Of a stretch of 53,853 bases of DNA, positions 27,124-35,926 are shown piece by piece (position 1 is the stretch's first letter; each line of letters opens with the position of its first letter). This stretch comes from an uncultured Puniceicoccaceae bacterium. Its GTDB lineage: Bacteria > Verrucomicrobiota > Verrucomicrobiia > Opitutales > Coraliomargaritaceae. Made by a program: the position numbers and the translations under genes. The notes beneath the pieces were generated by a model that did no database searches, was not told the origin of the DNA, and saw nothing but the letters and a program-made list of their open reading frames with translations. The stretch lies in assembly GCA_905479975.1 (NCBI GenBank), contig CAJQOS010000014.1, forward strand, positions 1-53,853. The letters run 5' to 3'.

Positions 27124-29829
27124 CTAGCTGCTTTTTTTGATTAAACCAGCGCTGACTTGAGCCATTTTTTTTGCGATGCCTTTGGTGCTTTCGTTCGCGA
27201 GCAGTTCTGCGTCAATCGTTTGCATAAATGTGATGATGGTCGCGATCATTCCGGTCCATCCTGTCTGGTGGCTGGCGCCGATGCCCGAGCCGTCGTCGGC
27301 GTGGAAGTATTCGTAGAAGAGAATATGGTCGCGCCAATGTGGATCGTCTTGGAATTTTGAGCTCTCACCGTAAACGGGGCGTTTACCATCGTCGTTGCGC
27401 AAGAAGATGCGGGTGAGTCGATGGCAGATGTCCGACATAACTTCGTAGAGGGTCAACATATTGCCAGAGCCGGTGGGGCACTCGATCTTAAAGTCGTCGC
27501 CATAGTAGGCGTAGAAGTTGCCGAGTGCTCGAATGATTAAGAAATTGGTGGGCATCCAGATCGGGCCGCGCCAGTTTGAGTTGCCGCCGAACATGCCGCT
27601 GTCGGACTCGCCGGGCAGATAACTGACGGAGTGTGTCTTGCCTTCCCAATCGAAGGTATAGGGATGCGCTTGGTGGTGCTTGGAGAGGGAGCGTATGCCG
27701 TAAGGGCTTAAGAATTCATTCTCGTCCAACATTCTGCTGAGCATACTCCGCAGTTTGGGTTCGTCAGTGATGGCGAGTAGGTGCCTGCCGTTGATGCCTT
27801 TTGTTTGCGGACAGGCCACATTTTTAGCGGTCGCGGCGTGTTGCTCGTAGACCTCTCTGCAGCGTTGTTGGAGGCGGGGCAGGTGTGCAAAGATGTCGGG
27901 TTCGATCACACTGTTGGCACACATCGGTAATAGGCCGACCAGCGAACGCACTTTGAGGCGGGTTCCATGGCCGTCAGGATAGCGCAATACATCGTAGAAA
28001 AATCCGTCTTCGGTATCCCACATCTCATCCTCGAATTCACCGACGCGATCCATGCCTGCGGCAATGTTCAGGAAATGGTCATAGTATTTGACTACTTGAT
28101 CCTCGTAGCCTACGTCGGATTTTGTGAGCTCGACGGCCATGCGTAGCATGTATTGCGAGTAGAGCACCATCCAGAACGTGCTGTCGGATTGCTCCAAGTT
28201 GCCACCGGTGGGCAGTGCGGAGCTGCGATCAAAGACGCCGATATTATCGAGCCCTAGGAAGCCGCCGTCGAAGAGACCTTTGCCGGAGGGGTCTTTGTGG
28301 TCGATCCACCATTGGAAGTTCCGCTCCAGTTGTTTGAACGCGGCTTCGAGGAACTTGGTGTCGCCTTGGCCGCCTTGGTTTTTTTTGTCGATCTGATAGA
28401 CGGTGAGCACGGCGAAGGGGTGCACTGGTGGGTTCACATCGCTGAAATTCCATTCGTAGGCGGGCAACTGTCCGTTCGGGTGCATGTAGCGATCGCTCAT
28501 GAAGAGCATCAGTTGCTCTTTGGCGAATTCGGGATCGGCCAGCACCAGTGCGATGGTATGGAAGCCCAGGTCCCATGTTGCATACCAGGGGTATTCCCAT
28601 TTGTCGGGCATCGAGATGATGTCGCAATTGACCATGTGCCCCCAGTCGCCGTTGCGCGGCGGTAGGCCCAGGTGGCTGCGTTCATCCAGCCAGCGTTGCA
28701 CGTTGTATTCGTAATACTGCTTCGTCCACATCATGCCAGCGATGGCTTGGCGCATGATCTGGCGTTCTGCTTCGGGCGTGGAGTCCGGCATCATATCATC
28801 GAAAAATGTATCAGCTTCTTGGATGCGTGCGGCGAATGTGCGCTCGAATTCCTCAGTGAAAGCGCTCTCCTGGCTGATGACTTGGCCTTTGCTCAGTCGC
28901 AGGCGGATAGTCTCGGTCGCGCCGGGGGCGATCTCTTTCGCGTAGTGGGCGGCTACTTTTGTGCCGACGTGCTCGGGATTAACGGTAGCGCTGCCAGAGA
29001 CGATGGTGTCGTTGATGCCGTCTTTGACGAAGGGCGTCTTATTGTCGCCGTGAAAAAGCCGCACGTGGTTCGTCTCGTTTTCTGTGTAGAGCAGTTCATC
29101 TGCATTTTCGCAGAAGAATCGGAACTCGCCCAGTTCGTGGTGTTGCGCGGTGACGAAGTCAGAGCCACTGAGCGAGGGGCGTGGTTTGGGCATCTGAGCG
29201 GCGTGCCACGTCTTGCGAAACCAGAGTGTCGGTAATAGGCGCAGTTTGGCACTGTCTGGGCCGCGGTTGACGGCGCTGATTTTGATTAACAGGTCTTCGT
29301 CGTCGGCTTTGGCGTATTCGACATACACGTCGAAGTAGCGGTCTTCATCGAATATACCTGTATCGAGTAGTTCGTATTCCGGCTCTAGGCGGCTGCGCGC
29401 TTGGCTGGTTTTGACGAGTTGCTTGTAGGGGTATTCTGCATGTGGGTATTTATACAAATACTTCATGTAGGAATGCGTCGGCGTGCTATCCAAATAGAAG
29501 TAATACTCTTTTACATCCTCGCCGTGATTGCCTTGCTCGTTGGTCAGCCCGAAGAGGCGCTCTTTAAGGATGGGATCGTTTTCATTCCAAAGGGCGAGGG
29601 CAAAGCAGAGTTGTTGCTTGTCGTCGGAGATACCAGCGAGGCCGTCTTCGCCGCGGCGGTAGGCGCGCGAGCGTGACTGCTCGTGCGGGAAATAATCCCA
29701 TGCGTTGCCATCGGGGCTATAGTCCTCGCGCACGGTGCCCCATTGGCGCTCGCTTAGGTAGGGTCCCCATTTGCGCCAAGCAGCTTGACCATTGGCATTT
29801 TCAGAGAGTCGCTTCTGTTCCTGTTGCAT
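27124..29829 (-). CDS. GH63-like glucosidase
   Basis: A 901-residue glycoside hydrolase with a beta-rich N-terminal region (about 1-330) and an (alpha/alpha)6 barrel (about 335-870) of the GH63/MGH-type. Barrel landmarks: YPWYATWDLGFHTIALVLADPEFAK with the likely acid Asp in TWDLGFH, YEWNFSDVNPPVH, and near the end WRGPIWMPTNFLIIRAL with GYS/EYF-type sequence. GH63 and related enzymes release glucose or mannose from small glycosides such as glucosylglycerate or from glycans. No signal peptide, so cytosolic. It lies 33 bp after the papain-like peptidase gene on the same strand. Substrate not determinable. Confidence 0.85.
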   Translation of the reverse strand: MQQEQKRLSENANGQAAWRKWGPYLSERQWGTVREDYSPDGNAWDYFPHEQSRSRAYRRGEDGLAGISDDKQQLCFALALWNENDPILKERLFGLTNEQGNHGEDVKEYYFYLDSTPTHSYMKYLYKYPHAEYPYKQLVKTSQARSRLEPEYELLDTGIFDEDRYFDVYVEYAKADDEDLLIKISAVNRGPDSAKLRLLPTLWFRKTWHAAQMPKPRPSLSGSDFVTAQHHELGEFRFFCENADELLYTENETNHVRLFHGDNKTPFVKDGINDTIVSGSATVNPEHVGTKVAAHYAKEIAPGATETIRLRLSKGQVISQESAFTEEFERTFAARIQEADTFFDDMMPDSTPEAERQIMRQAIAGMMWTKQYYEYNVQRWLDERSHLGLPPRNGDWGHMVNCDIISMPDKWEYPWYATWDLGFHTIALVLADPEFAKEQLMLFMSDRYMHPNGQLPAYEWNFSDVNPPVHPFAVLTVYQIDKKNQGGQGDTKFLEAAFKQLERNFQWWIDHKDPSGKGLFDGGFLGLDNIGVFDRSSALPTGGNLEQSDSTFWMVLYSQYMLRMAVELTKSDVGYEDQVVKYYDHFLNIAAGMDRVGEFEDEMWDTEDGFFYDVLRYPDGHGTRLKVRSLVGLLPMCANSVIEPDIFAHLPRLQQRCREVYEQHAATAKNVACPQTKGINGRHLLAITDEPKLRSMLSRMLDENEFLSPYGIRSLSKHHQAHPYTFDWEGKTHSVSYLPGESDSGMFGGNSNWRGPIWMPTNFLIIRALGNFYAYYGDDFKIECPTGSGNMLTLYEVMSDICHRLTRIFLRNDDGKRPVYGESSKFQDDPHWRDHILFYEYFHADDGSGIGASHQTGWTGMIATIITFMQTIDAELLANESTKGIAKKMAQVSAGLIKKSS

Positions 29830-29862
29830 TATAATTCCGTGCCGAAATTGGATTGCGTGTCG

Positions 29863-30906
29863 TTACTCCTGTTCTTCGACGATTCGTTGAGCGGAGTATG
29901 CGTCGACGGCCATGATGCGGCGATCGCCTTGATTGGTCACTACCTTATAGAGATTATAGCTACCTGCGCTGCGTAATAGGGAAACGCTGAGCACCTTGAG
30001 CTCTTTGGCTAAGCGTTCCTGCTCCGCGTCGTCTGGCACTTGTCCAAAGGGCGATGCGCTTTTTTCGAAGACTAATATGCCGCGTCTGGCGTCTTTGATT
30101 TTCAGGTCGAACTCTGGGAGTTCTTCCCATGTGTTGACGACATGAAAGGTGCCTTCGCCAGTTTTCGGATTGTGGGTAAATCCATTGACCACAATTTGGT
30201 GGCCGACCTTGCCGCCGCTCCATTGGCGCTCGGCGAGGTAGCCAGAGGGCAGTGCTTGCCAGATCTCGCTGGGCAGGGATGCTAGGATCGGACGGCCTTG
30301 ACGCAGTTGCTGACGTGCCCATGCAAAATTATCTCCATAGGATAGTGCGTCGTGCGTGATCGGCATAGGTGCATGGTTAGTTATGATCGTTATTAGGCCT
30401 GATTCGTAGTTTGGTGAACTCCAAGGGTTGTCGGGCGGTGCGCCATTAATCGATTTATAGATGGTGCCATTGTTCACATAGTAGCCTGCGATATCCATCC
30501 AGTGAACGCGGGCGTAGAGCATACAAGTGCCGCCGATTTGATTGCGAAAGACGTTCGGAGCGCATAATTGCACGGTTTCGATACCATCTTCGACTTTCGA
30601 GGTGACGATGGTGTTCTTCGGTTTACGCGTCGGCGTAGTCTTGTTTACAATTTTGACTGAGGAATTGCCTTTTTTTAGCGGATCTGCGGCTTGAATTTGA
30701 CGAAACCAATCCAAGTTTGCTGGGCGCAGTGAGCTGACAGAGAGTAGTTCCTTCTTTCCGGTTTTATGACGGATGACGGCGTATTTGCCATCTACGCGAG
30801 CTTGCACCACGTCCACGTATTCACGGGAGACCGTGGCACTGGGAGTGAGAGCCGCGAATAAGCCCAGCGGACAGAGTAAGATGCAAAGTGCGATTAGATG
30901 ACGCAT
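29863..30906 (-). CDS. Secreted papain-like (C39-type fold) cysteine peptidase
   Basis: A 347-residue precursor with a signal peptide (MRHLIALCILLCPLGLFAAL). The catalytic set of a papain-like fold can be placed: Q123 and C128 in NQIGGTCMLYA, H236 in VGHQIVVNGF, N258 in FHVVNTWEE. It is preceded by an SHD1/SH3-like strand region (about 28-62; DVVQARVDGKYAVIRHKTGKKELLSVSSL) and a basic linker. Such proteins process or trim periplasmic or secreted proteins or peptides, but the substrate is unknown. It starts 15 bp after the cysS stop on the same strand and precedes the glucosidase gene by 33 bp; the three may be one transcript. Confidence 0.8.
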   Translation of the reverse strand: MRHLIALCILLCPLGLFAALTPSATVSREYVDVVQARVDGKYAVIRHKTGKKELLSVSSLRPANLDWFRQIQAADPLKKGNSSVKIVNKTTPTRKPKNTIVTSKVEDGIETVQLCAPNVFRNQIGGTCMLYARVHWMDIAGYYVNNGTIYKSINGAPPDNPWSSPNYESGLITIITNHAPMPITHDALSYGDNFAWARQQLRQGRPILASLPSEIWQALPSGYLAERQWSGGKVGHQIVVNGFTHNPKTGEGTFHVVNTWEELPEFDLKIKDARRGILVFEKSASPFGQVPDDAEQERLAKELKVLSVSLLRSAGSYNLYKVVTNQGDRRIMAVDAYSAQRIVEEQE

Positions 30907-30921
30907 GTCTGATTGTAGCAG

Positions 30922-32358
30922 TTAGGCCTGTTCGATGTCGAACCCATCTTTCTTGTCTTTCACGACCCAACCTTGAGCCAGTAGGGCGTCGCGCAATTCG
31001 TCGGCCTTGCCCCAGTCTTTGGCTTGCTTTGCATCCCAGCGGGCTTGTGCGAGTGCGACGATTTCGGCGGGTGCATCGACCTTCGTCTCTTCGACGGTGA
31101 AGAGTTCTAGACCGAGTGCGTAGAGTAGGGTGCCGAGCGCTTTGAGCATCGCGCGGGCGCCGTCGGTATCAAGTGACGCGGCTGGGTTTGAGCCGACCAC
31201 GCCGAAGATGGCGCCGAGGCAGGCCGCAGTGTTGAGGTTAGTGCGCAGAGCGTCCCATGCCTTGGCGAGGCGGCCGAAGTCTTCGGGAGCATCGGCGGTG
31301 ATGTAGCTGTTCATCGCTGTTTTGTCCTCGCCGGTAATGGCGAGCAGCGATTCGGCGAAGCGCTCGATCTTAGTCAGTCCGCTTTGTGAGGCATGGAGGC
31401 CGTCGAAGGTGAAGTTGAGCTGCTGGCGATAGCTGCCGGCGATCAACGTATAGCGCACGACCATCGGGCTGAAGCCCTTTTCGCGCAGATCGTCGAGCGT
31501 GTAGAGATTGCCGAGGCTTTTGGACATCTTGGCGCCTTCAACCATCAGGTGTGCGCTGTGGAACCAGTGGTTGCAAAAATCGTGTCCGTGGGCGCATTCG
31601 GATTGTGCGATCTCGTTTTCGTGGTGCGGGAAGCACAGGTCGATGCCGCCGCCGTGCAGATCAATCGTCTCACCGTCGAAGGCGCTATCGACCATGGCCG
31701 AGCACTCTAAGTGCCAACCGGGGCGACCTTCACCCCAAGGGCTGGTCCAGTAGTTTGCCTTGTCTTCGGCCTTGCGGCCTTTCCAGAGTGCGAAATCGGT
31801 CACGGACTCGCGGTCATACTCGTCGGCGTCGTTGACTTCGCCGGCGGAGTTCTCGGTCTGCGTCTTGAGTTCGCGCTGTTTGAGGCGCGAGAGACGACCG
31901 TAATCTTCGAAGGAGTTGACGCGGAAATAGACGGAGCCGTCGTCAGTCGAGTAGGCGTGGCCTTTCTCGATCAAGGTTTCGACGAGCGCGATTTGTTGCG
32001 GGATATGTGCGACGGCGCTCGGCTCGATCGATGGTTTGCGCATGTTGAGCGCGTCACAGTCGGCGTGGAATTTTTCGGTCCACTTGGCGGTGAATTCGCC
32101 CAGCGAGAGTCCTTCTTCGATGGAGCGGCGGATCGTCTTGTCGTCCACATCGGTGATGTTGCGCACGTGCTTGACTGTAATACCGTCGGCTTCGGCGACG
32201 CGGCGGAGCACGTCCTGAATGAGGAAGGTGCGAAAGTTGCCGATGTGTGCGGGGCCGTAAACCGTGGGCCCGCAGCAGTAAAAGCGCAGTGGTTGGTCGC
32301 TCGCAGGGGCGAGTGGTTTAACGGATCGGCTGAGAGTGTCGTAAAGTTGGACGGACAT
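30922..32358 (-). CDS. cysS: Cysteinyl-tRNA synthetase
   Basis: Charges tRNA-Cys. A class I synthetase of 478 residues: zinc Cys in FYCCGPTVYG (about 26-35), HIGN at 38-41, WHLECSAM and HHENEIAQSE of the zinc/active site, and KMSKSLGN (KMSKS loop). I chose ATG 32358 (MSVQLYDTLSRSVKPL). The frame is open for a further 75 codons upstream, but those encode an R/S/P-rich segment over a heptamer-like repeat and lack conservation. Divergent from hemB. Confidence 0.96.
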   Translation of the reverse strand: MSVQLYDTLSRSVKPLAPASDQPLRFYCCGPTVYGPAHIGNFRTFLIQDVLRRVAEADGITVKHVRNITDVDDKTIRRSIEEGLSLGEFTAKWTEKFHADCDALNMRKPSIEPSAVAHIPQQIALVETLIEKGHAYSTDDGSVYFRVNSFEDYGRLSRLKQRELKTQTENSAGEVNDADEYDRESVTDFALWKGRKAEDKANYWTSPWGEGRPGWHLECSAMVDSAFDGETIDLHGGGIDLCFPHHENEIAQSECAHGHDFCNHWFHSAHLMVEGAKMSKSLGNLYTLDDLREKGFSPMVVRYTLIAGSYRQQLNFTFDGLHASQSGLTKIERFAESLLAITGEDKTAMNSYITADAPEDFGRLAKAWDALRTNLNTAACLGAIFGVVGSNPAASLDTDGARAMLKALGTLLYALGLELFTVEETKVDAPAEIVALAQARWDAKQAKDWGKADELRDALLAQGWVVKDKKDGFDIEQA

Positions 32359-32361
32359 TGG

Positions 32362-32450
32362 AACAGTGAGAAAGTTGGAAGGTGAAACTTTGAAGGTGGG
32401 AGGAGAGAGTGAAGGGTGAAAACAGATGTGTGAAGTTTGAAATGCTGAGA
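32362..32450. repeat. Degenerate period-7 purine-rich stretch upstream of cysS
   Basis: In register of seven, successive units such as AGTTGGA, AGGTGAA, ACTTTGA, AGGTGGG, AGGAGAG, AGTGAAG, GGTGAAA fill the cysS-hemB divergent spacer. The period is visible but the units are more degraded than at 10152-10207, which it resembles in composition. Confidence 0.45.
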
Positions 32451-32497
32451 AAAGAGTTCGGCTTGAAATGAGCGAGCCAATCGTCATGTTGCTGCGC

Positions 32498-33520
32498 ATG
32501 ACTGCTACTTTAGACTTTCGATTGGATCTTACTCGCCGCCCGCGCCGTATGCGCCGCACGGCTGCTTTGCGCGCGTTGGGCAATGAGACGGATCTGCACC
32601 CGCATAATTTGATTCAACCGATTTTCGTGATTGATGGTGAGGGTGTGGCGGAGCCGATCGAGTCGATGCCGGGCATTTCGCGGCTGACGATTCCGCTGTT
32701 AATTGAGGAGTGCCGCGAGTTGTTGTCTTTGGGGATTCCGGCGGTGGCACTGTTTCCGAAGCTGGACGACTCTTTAAAAAGTGACGATGGGCGCGAGGCG
32801 CTCAACCCCGGGACGTTGATTCTTCGTGCGATTCGTGCGTTGAAGGCTGCGGTGCCAGAGATGGCGATTATCACGGACCTAGCGCTCGATCCTTATACAG
32901 TGCATGGGCACGATGGTTTGTTTGACGTGCAGGCGGGTGATTTGATCAACGATGCCACAGTGGAGATTCTTGCCGAGATGGCGGTGCTCGCCGCGGAGGC
33001 GGGTGTCGATTTTGTGGCTCCGTCCGATATGATGGATGGGCGTGTGGGTGCCATTCGTATTGCGCTGGATGAGAATGGTTTCGAGAAAACGAGTGTGATG
33101 GCTTACTCTGCGAAGTTTGCGTCGGCGTTTTACGGGCCGTTTCGTGATGCAGTGGGTAGCGCGAGTAGCGCAGGCACGCACCATTTGGATAAACGCACCT
33201 ATCAATTGAACCCCGGCAACCGTCGCGAGGCTTTGATCGAGGTGGCGCTGGATGAAGAAGAAGGCGCGGATGTGCTGATGGTGAAACCAGCCGGGCCGTA
33301 TTTGGACATTATTCGCGAGGTGCGCGAAGAGACGGAGTTGCCGCTCGCTGCGTATCAGGTGTCTGGCGAATATGCACAACTGCATGCAGCGGCAGAGCGC
33401 GGTTGGCTGGATCTGGAGCGTTGTCGCGATGAGTCGCTGCTGGCGATTCGTCGAGCGGGGGCAGATATGATTTTGACCTACTTTGCGAAGGCATATGCCG
33501 AACGCGTGGCGAAGGCTTAG
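32498..33520 (+). CDS. hemB: Delta-aminolevulinic acid dehydratase (porphobilinogen synthase)
   Basis: Condenses two aminolevulinate molecules to porphobilinogen in haem synthesis. The Schiff-base lysines are in MAYSAKFASAFYGPFRDA and VLMVKPAGPYLDII; PSDMMDGRVGAIR is also diagnostic. The metal region reads DLALDPYTVHGHDGLF without the three cysteines of zinc enzymes, so it is of the Mg-dependent type. ATG 32498 (MTATLDFRLDLTRRPRRMRR) gives 340 residues and the family's N-terminal length; in-frame ATGs at 32468 and 32486 are possible. Convergent with the CNNM-type gene. Confidence 0.95.
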   Translation: MTATLDFRLDLTRRPRRMRRTAALRALGNETDLHPHNLIQPIFVIDGEGVAEPIESMPGISRLTIPLLIEECRELLSLGIPAVALFPKLDDSLKSDDGREALNPGTLILRAIRALKAAVPEMAIITDLALDPYTVHGHDGLFDVQAGDLINDATVEILAEMAVLAAEAGVDFVAPSDMMDGRVGAIRIALDENGFEKTSVMAYSAKFASAFYGPFRDAVGSASSAGTHHLDKRTYQLNPGNRREALIEVALDEEEGADVLMVKPAGPYLDIIREVREETELPLAAYQVSGEYAQLHAAAERGWLDLERCRDESLLAIRRAGADMILTYFAKAYAERVAKA

Positions 33521-33548
33521 CGTGTGCGGGTGTATTTTGAGATGAAGC

Positions 33549-33567
33549 CGTGGGCGGATCGGCCACG
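33549..33567. repeat. Palindrome between convergent hemB and CNNM-type gene
   Basis: CGTGG - GCGGATCGG - CCACG. No T-run, so a doubtful terminator. Shares the core GGATCGGCCA with 8165-8177 and the arms with 22911-22926. Confidence 0.45.
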
Positions 33568-33576
33568 CTCCTTTAA

Positions 33577-34632
33577 TTAGAGCTCGCCCTTGCGGCTCTT
33601 GTGCTTCGATGCAAATTGTTGGCGCCGAGCGAGTTCGCGCATATCAACTGCCGGGTCGTCCGCTTCGAAGATTTCTTGACCGATGATGTGCTCGATTACG
33701 TCTTCCATCGTGAGGACGCCTGAGATCGTGCCAAACTCGTCCACTGTAATGCCGAGTTGTTGATGCTTTTTCAGGAAGATCTGTAAGGCATCGTCGATTG
33801 TCACATTGTCGGGAATGTAGATCGCTTCGGTGGTTAGCTCGGAGATTCGAATATGATCTTGGTCTTTGGCCTTGGCGCTGAGGATGTCGCGACGACGAAC
33901 GATCCCGGTAATATTCTCACTTTCATCACGGTAGGTCGGGATGCGGGCGAAGGGCAGATTGCTTTCCTTCTCAAACAGAGAGCCGACGGTTTCCTCTTCA
34001 TCGATGGCATAGAGCACGGTGCGCGGTGTCATGATTTGGTCGACCAGCACTTCATCGAGGCTGAGTGCGTTGTTAATTACCTCGTGTTCATTGGAGGTCA
34101 GGGTGCCTTCTTTGGCGCTCTTTTCGGCTAGAAGCAAGATCTCCTCATCGCTATCTGTGGCCGTATCGGTAGGCTTTAGTAGCATGCGAACGATCACTGC
34201 GACGATTCCAGAGAGAGGTGCCATGATCGCGCAGACCCATGTCAGCGGATAGATTAGGATTGGCTGTAGGGCGGGGCGATAGAGCACTCCCATATTCTTG
34301 GGGAGGATCTCGGAGAAGAAGAGGATCGCGAGGGCCATTGCGGACGAGATTTTAAAGAGAATATTGGCGTCCTCTGGCCAGATCTTGACTGCGAGGCCGC
34401 CGACCATCGTCGCGCCGAGCGTATTGGCGATGGTGTTGAGGCTGAGGATTGCGGAGCTGGTCTCTTCCAGTTCCAGTTTATAGCGCTCCAGCTTTTCGCC
34501 TCTTTTCAGGTGCGTCTTTTTGAGTGCTTCGATCTCGGCGGTGGTGGTGCTGAGGATCATAGCTTCCAGGATCGAGCAGAGTGCGGAGACTCCGATCGTG
34601 AAGGCAATTGCTAGGATGAAGGTAAAGGTCAT
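33577..34632 (-). CDS. CNNM/CorC-family membrane protein (DUF21 + CBS pair)
   Basis: Probable Mg2+/Co2+ transport or efflux protein of the hemolysin C/CNNM group. A DUF21 membrane domain with about four hydrophobic segments (residues 2-28, 60-83, 92-110, 122-150) contains the typical FSEILPKNMG (106-115). It is followed by an acidic linker and a pair of CBS domains (about 198-318; MTPRTVLYAI, ITGIVRRRDIL, GTISGVLTMEDVIEHIIG). The protein ends at residue 351 with a short basic tail and lacks the C-terminal CorC_HlyC domain of longer members. Divergent from the PEGA lipoprotein gene; the 220-bp spacer shows no clear element beyond a possible TTGACC box at 34788. Confidence 0.9.
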   Translation of the reverse strand: MTFTFILAIAFTIGVSALCSILEAMILSTTTAEIEALKKTHLKRGEKLERYKLELEETSSAILSLNTIANTLGATMVGGLAVKIWPEDANILFKISSAMALAILFFSEILPKNMGVLYRPALQPILIYPLTWVCAIMAPLSGIVAVIVRMLLKPTDTATDSDEEILLLAEKSAKEGTLTSNEHEVINNALSLDEVLVDQIMTPRTVLYAIDEEETVGSLFEKESNLPFARIPTYRDESENITGIVRRRDILSAKAKDQDHIRISELTTEAIYIPDNVTIDDALQIFLKKHQQLGITVDEFGTISGVLTMEDVIEHIIGQEIFEADDPAVDMRELARRQQFASKHKSRKGEL

Positions 34633-34852
34633 TGCAAGGTGGTCAAGCGCTTGAAATGAGGTGCATTTCGTCTACGGGCTGCGTTGGCCTAGGTTTGAGT
34701 ATGTTGATTTAGTCGAGCGCGGATGTTCAAGCACATTCAGTTACTTTATATGCTCTATTACCAACGGCAGTATTTTTTGCTTAAGTCTTGACCGACAATC
34801 AGCACCGAGGCTAAGTTTGTGCCTTATTTTACCATTTGTTGACTTTTTACGT

Positions 34853-35350
34853 ATGAAAAACCCATTTCGCATTATTCCTGCCTTGGCATTGTCTATTTTC
34901 TTTTCTGCTTGTGCCTCGCTTGAGAAGGGCACACCGCAGGAAGTGGTCATCGCTTCGTTTCCGACGGAGGCGAGTGTTTATATCGACGGGAAGGCGACTG
35001 GGATTACCCCGTTGACAGTCTCGCTTCCACGCAAAGTGAGCCACGAGATTCGTCTGGAAAAAGAGGGCTTCAATCCTGCTGTTAAATATTTCACACCAGT
35101 GCCGAACGAGCGCAGCGAGAATTTTGTTCGTTTCGGACTCTCACAAGACCTTGGATATTACCACGATCTGGAGCCGGCAGTGATGGAGGCGAAGATGAAG
35201 AGCAACCTCGTGCCGAACTCTACTGGTGCCGATCCATTCGAGCGTATGGCTCAGCAAGCACTCGAAGCTGATCAGCAGCTTGAGGCAGGAGAGATTACTC
35301 CGCTTGAGCATAAGTATATCATCGAGCAGATTATTACATTCTTCGAGTAA
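34853..35350 (+). CDS. PEGA-domain lipoprotein
   Basis: A 165-residue precursor starting at ATG 34853 (MKNPFRIIPALALSIFFSACAS), with lipobox FSAC at 17-20. A PEGA domain (about 31-72) follows, with the hallmark PTEASVYIDGKATGITPLTVSLPRKVSHEIRLEKEGF. These small beta domains are common on outer surfaces of PVC and Bacteroidota cells. The C-terminal half is helical and charged. The frame is open upstream from 34661, but that part would hide the signal peptide. It precedes gcvH by 49 bp on the same strand; the relation is probably only positional. Confidence 0.88.
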   Translation: MKNPFRIIPALALSIFFSACASLEKGTPQEVVIASFPTEASVYIDGKATGITPLTVSLPRKVSHEIRLEKEGFNPAVKYFTPVPNERSENFVRFGLSQDLGYYHDLEPAVMEAKMKSNLVPNSTGADPFERMAQQALEADQQLEAGEITPLEHKYIIEQIITFFE

Positions 35351-35399
35351 AAGAATTCTCCCTCCCCTATACATTCCCGATGAATTGCAGCATCCCTAA

Positions 35400-35780
35400 A
35401 TGAGCGAATTACCTGTCGACCTCCTATATACTAAAGACCACGAGTGGGTCAGGATTCACGCTGATGGCACTGCCACAGTTGGTATTACCGATTACGCGCA
35501 AGAGAGCCTTGGCGATATTACTTTTGTTGAATTCCCAGAGGTAGGAGCCTCGTTTGAGATCGGAGATACCTTTGGTGTCGTCGAATCTGTGAAGGCGGCT
35601 TCTGATCTGTATATGCCTTTGGGGGGCGAGATTGTCGAAATCAATGAAGAAGTCGATGCCGCTCCAGAGCTCGTTAACCAAGAGGCATTTACTCAAGGTT
35701 GGTTGTTGAAGCTGCGCTTGAGTGACGACTCTCAAGTCGCGGACTTGATGACGCCTGAGGCTTATTCGGAGTTGATGTAA
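35400..35780 (+). CDS. gcvH: Glycine cleavage system H protein
   Basis: Lipoyl carrier of the glycine cleavage complex, 126 residues. The lipoylated lysine is K65 in VVESVKAASDLYMPLGGEIVEIN; the opening YTKDHEWVRI and GITDYAQESLGDITFVE are diagnostic. gcvT and gcvP are not in the window, so the complex is encoded in scattered loci, or H also serves lipoate relay as in other bacteria. ATG at 35400, terminator 46 bp after the stop. No glycine riboswitch fits in the 49-bp leader. Confidence 0.97.
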   Translation: MSELPVDLLYTKDHEWVRIHADGTATVGITDYAQESLGDITFVEFPEVGASFEIGDTFGVVESVKAASDLYMPLGGEIVEINEEVDAAPELVNQEAFTQGWLLKLRLSDDSQVADLMTPEAYSELM

Positions 35781-35825
35781 GTCACTTGTGACTCGGGCTG
35801 TTAAGTGCTGCCGATATTATTTTAA

Positions 35826-35854
35826 AGGAAGCGAGCTGTCTCGCTTCCTTTTTT
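35826..35854 (+). terminator. Terminator of gcvH
   Basis: Perfect stem AAGGAAGCGAG - CTGT - CTCGCTTCCTT followed by T6. Confidence 0.94.
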
Positions 35855-35926
35855 GCTTTCTAAGGGCAGACCGATGAGTCATTTTGCGCCTTCACATCAT
35901 TGCAAGATCCACGAACGCGCCGACTC

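Noticed and set aside
32359..32583. Longer N-terminus of CysS
   Set aside because: The family starts at MSVQLYDT; the upstream part is low-complexity and overlaps the hemB start region.
33549..33567. Terminator between hemB and the CNNM-type gene
   Set aside because: The stem is weak and neither side has a T-run, so I list it only as a palindrome.
35351..35399. Glycine riboswitch before gcvH
   Set aside because: The spacer is only 49 bp and has no aptamer-like structure.
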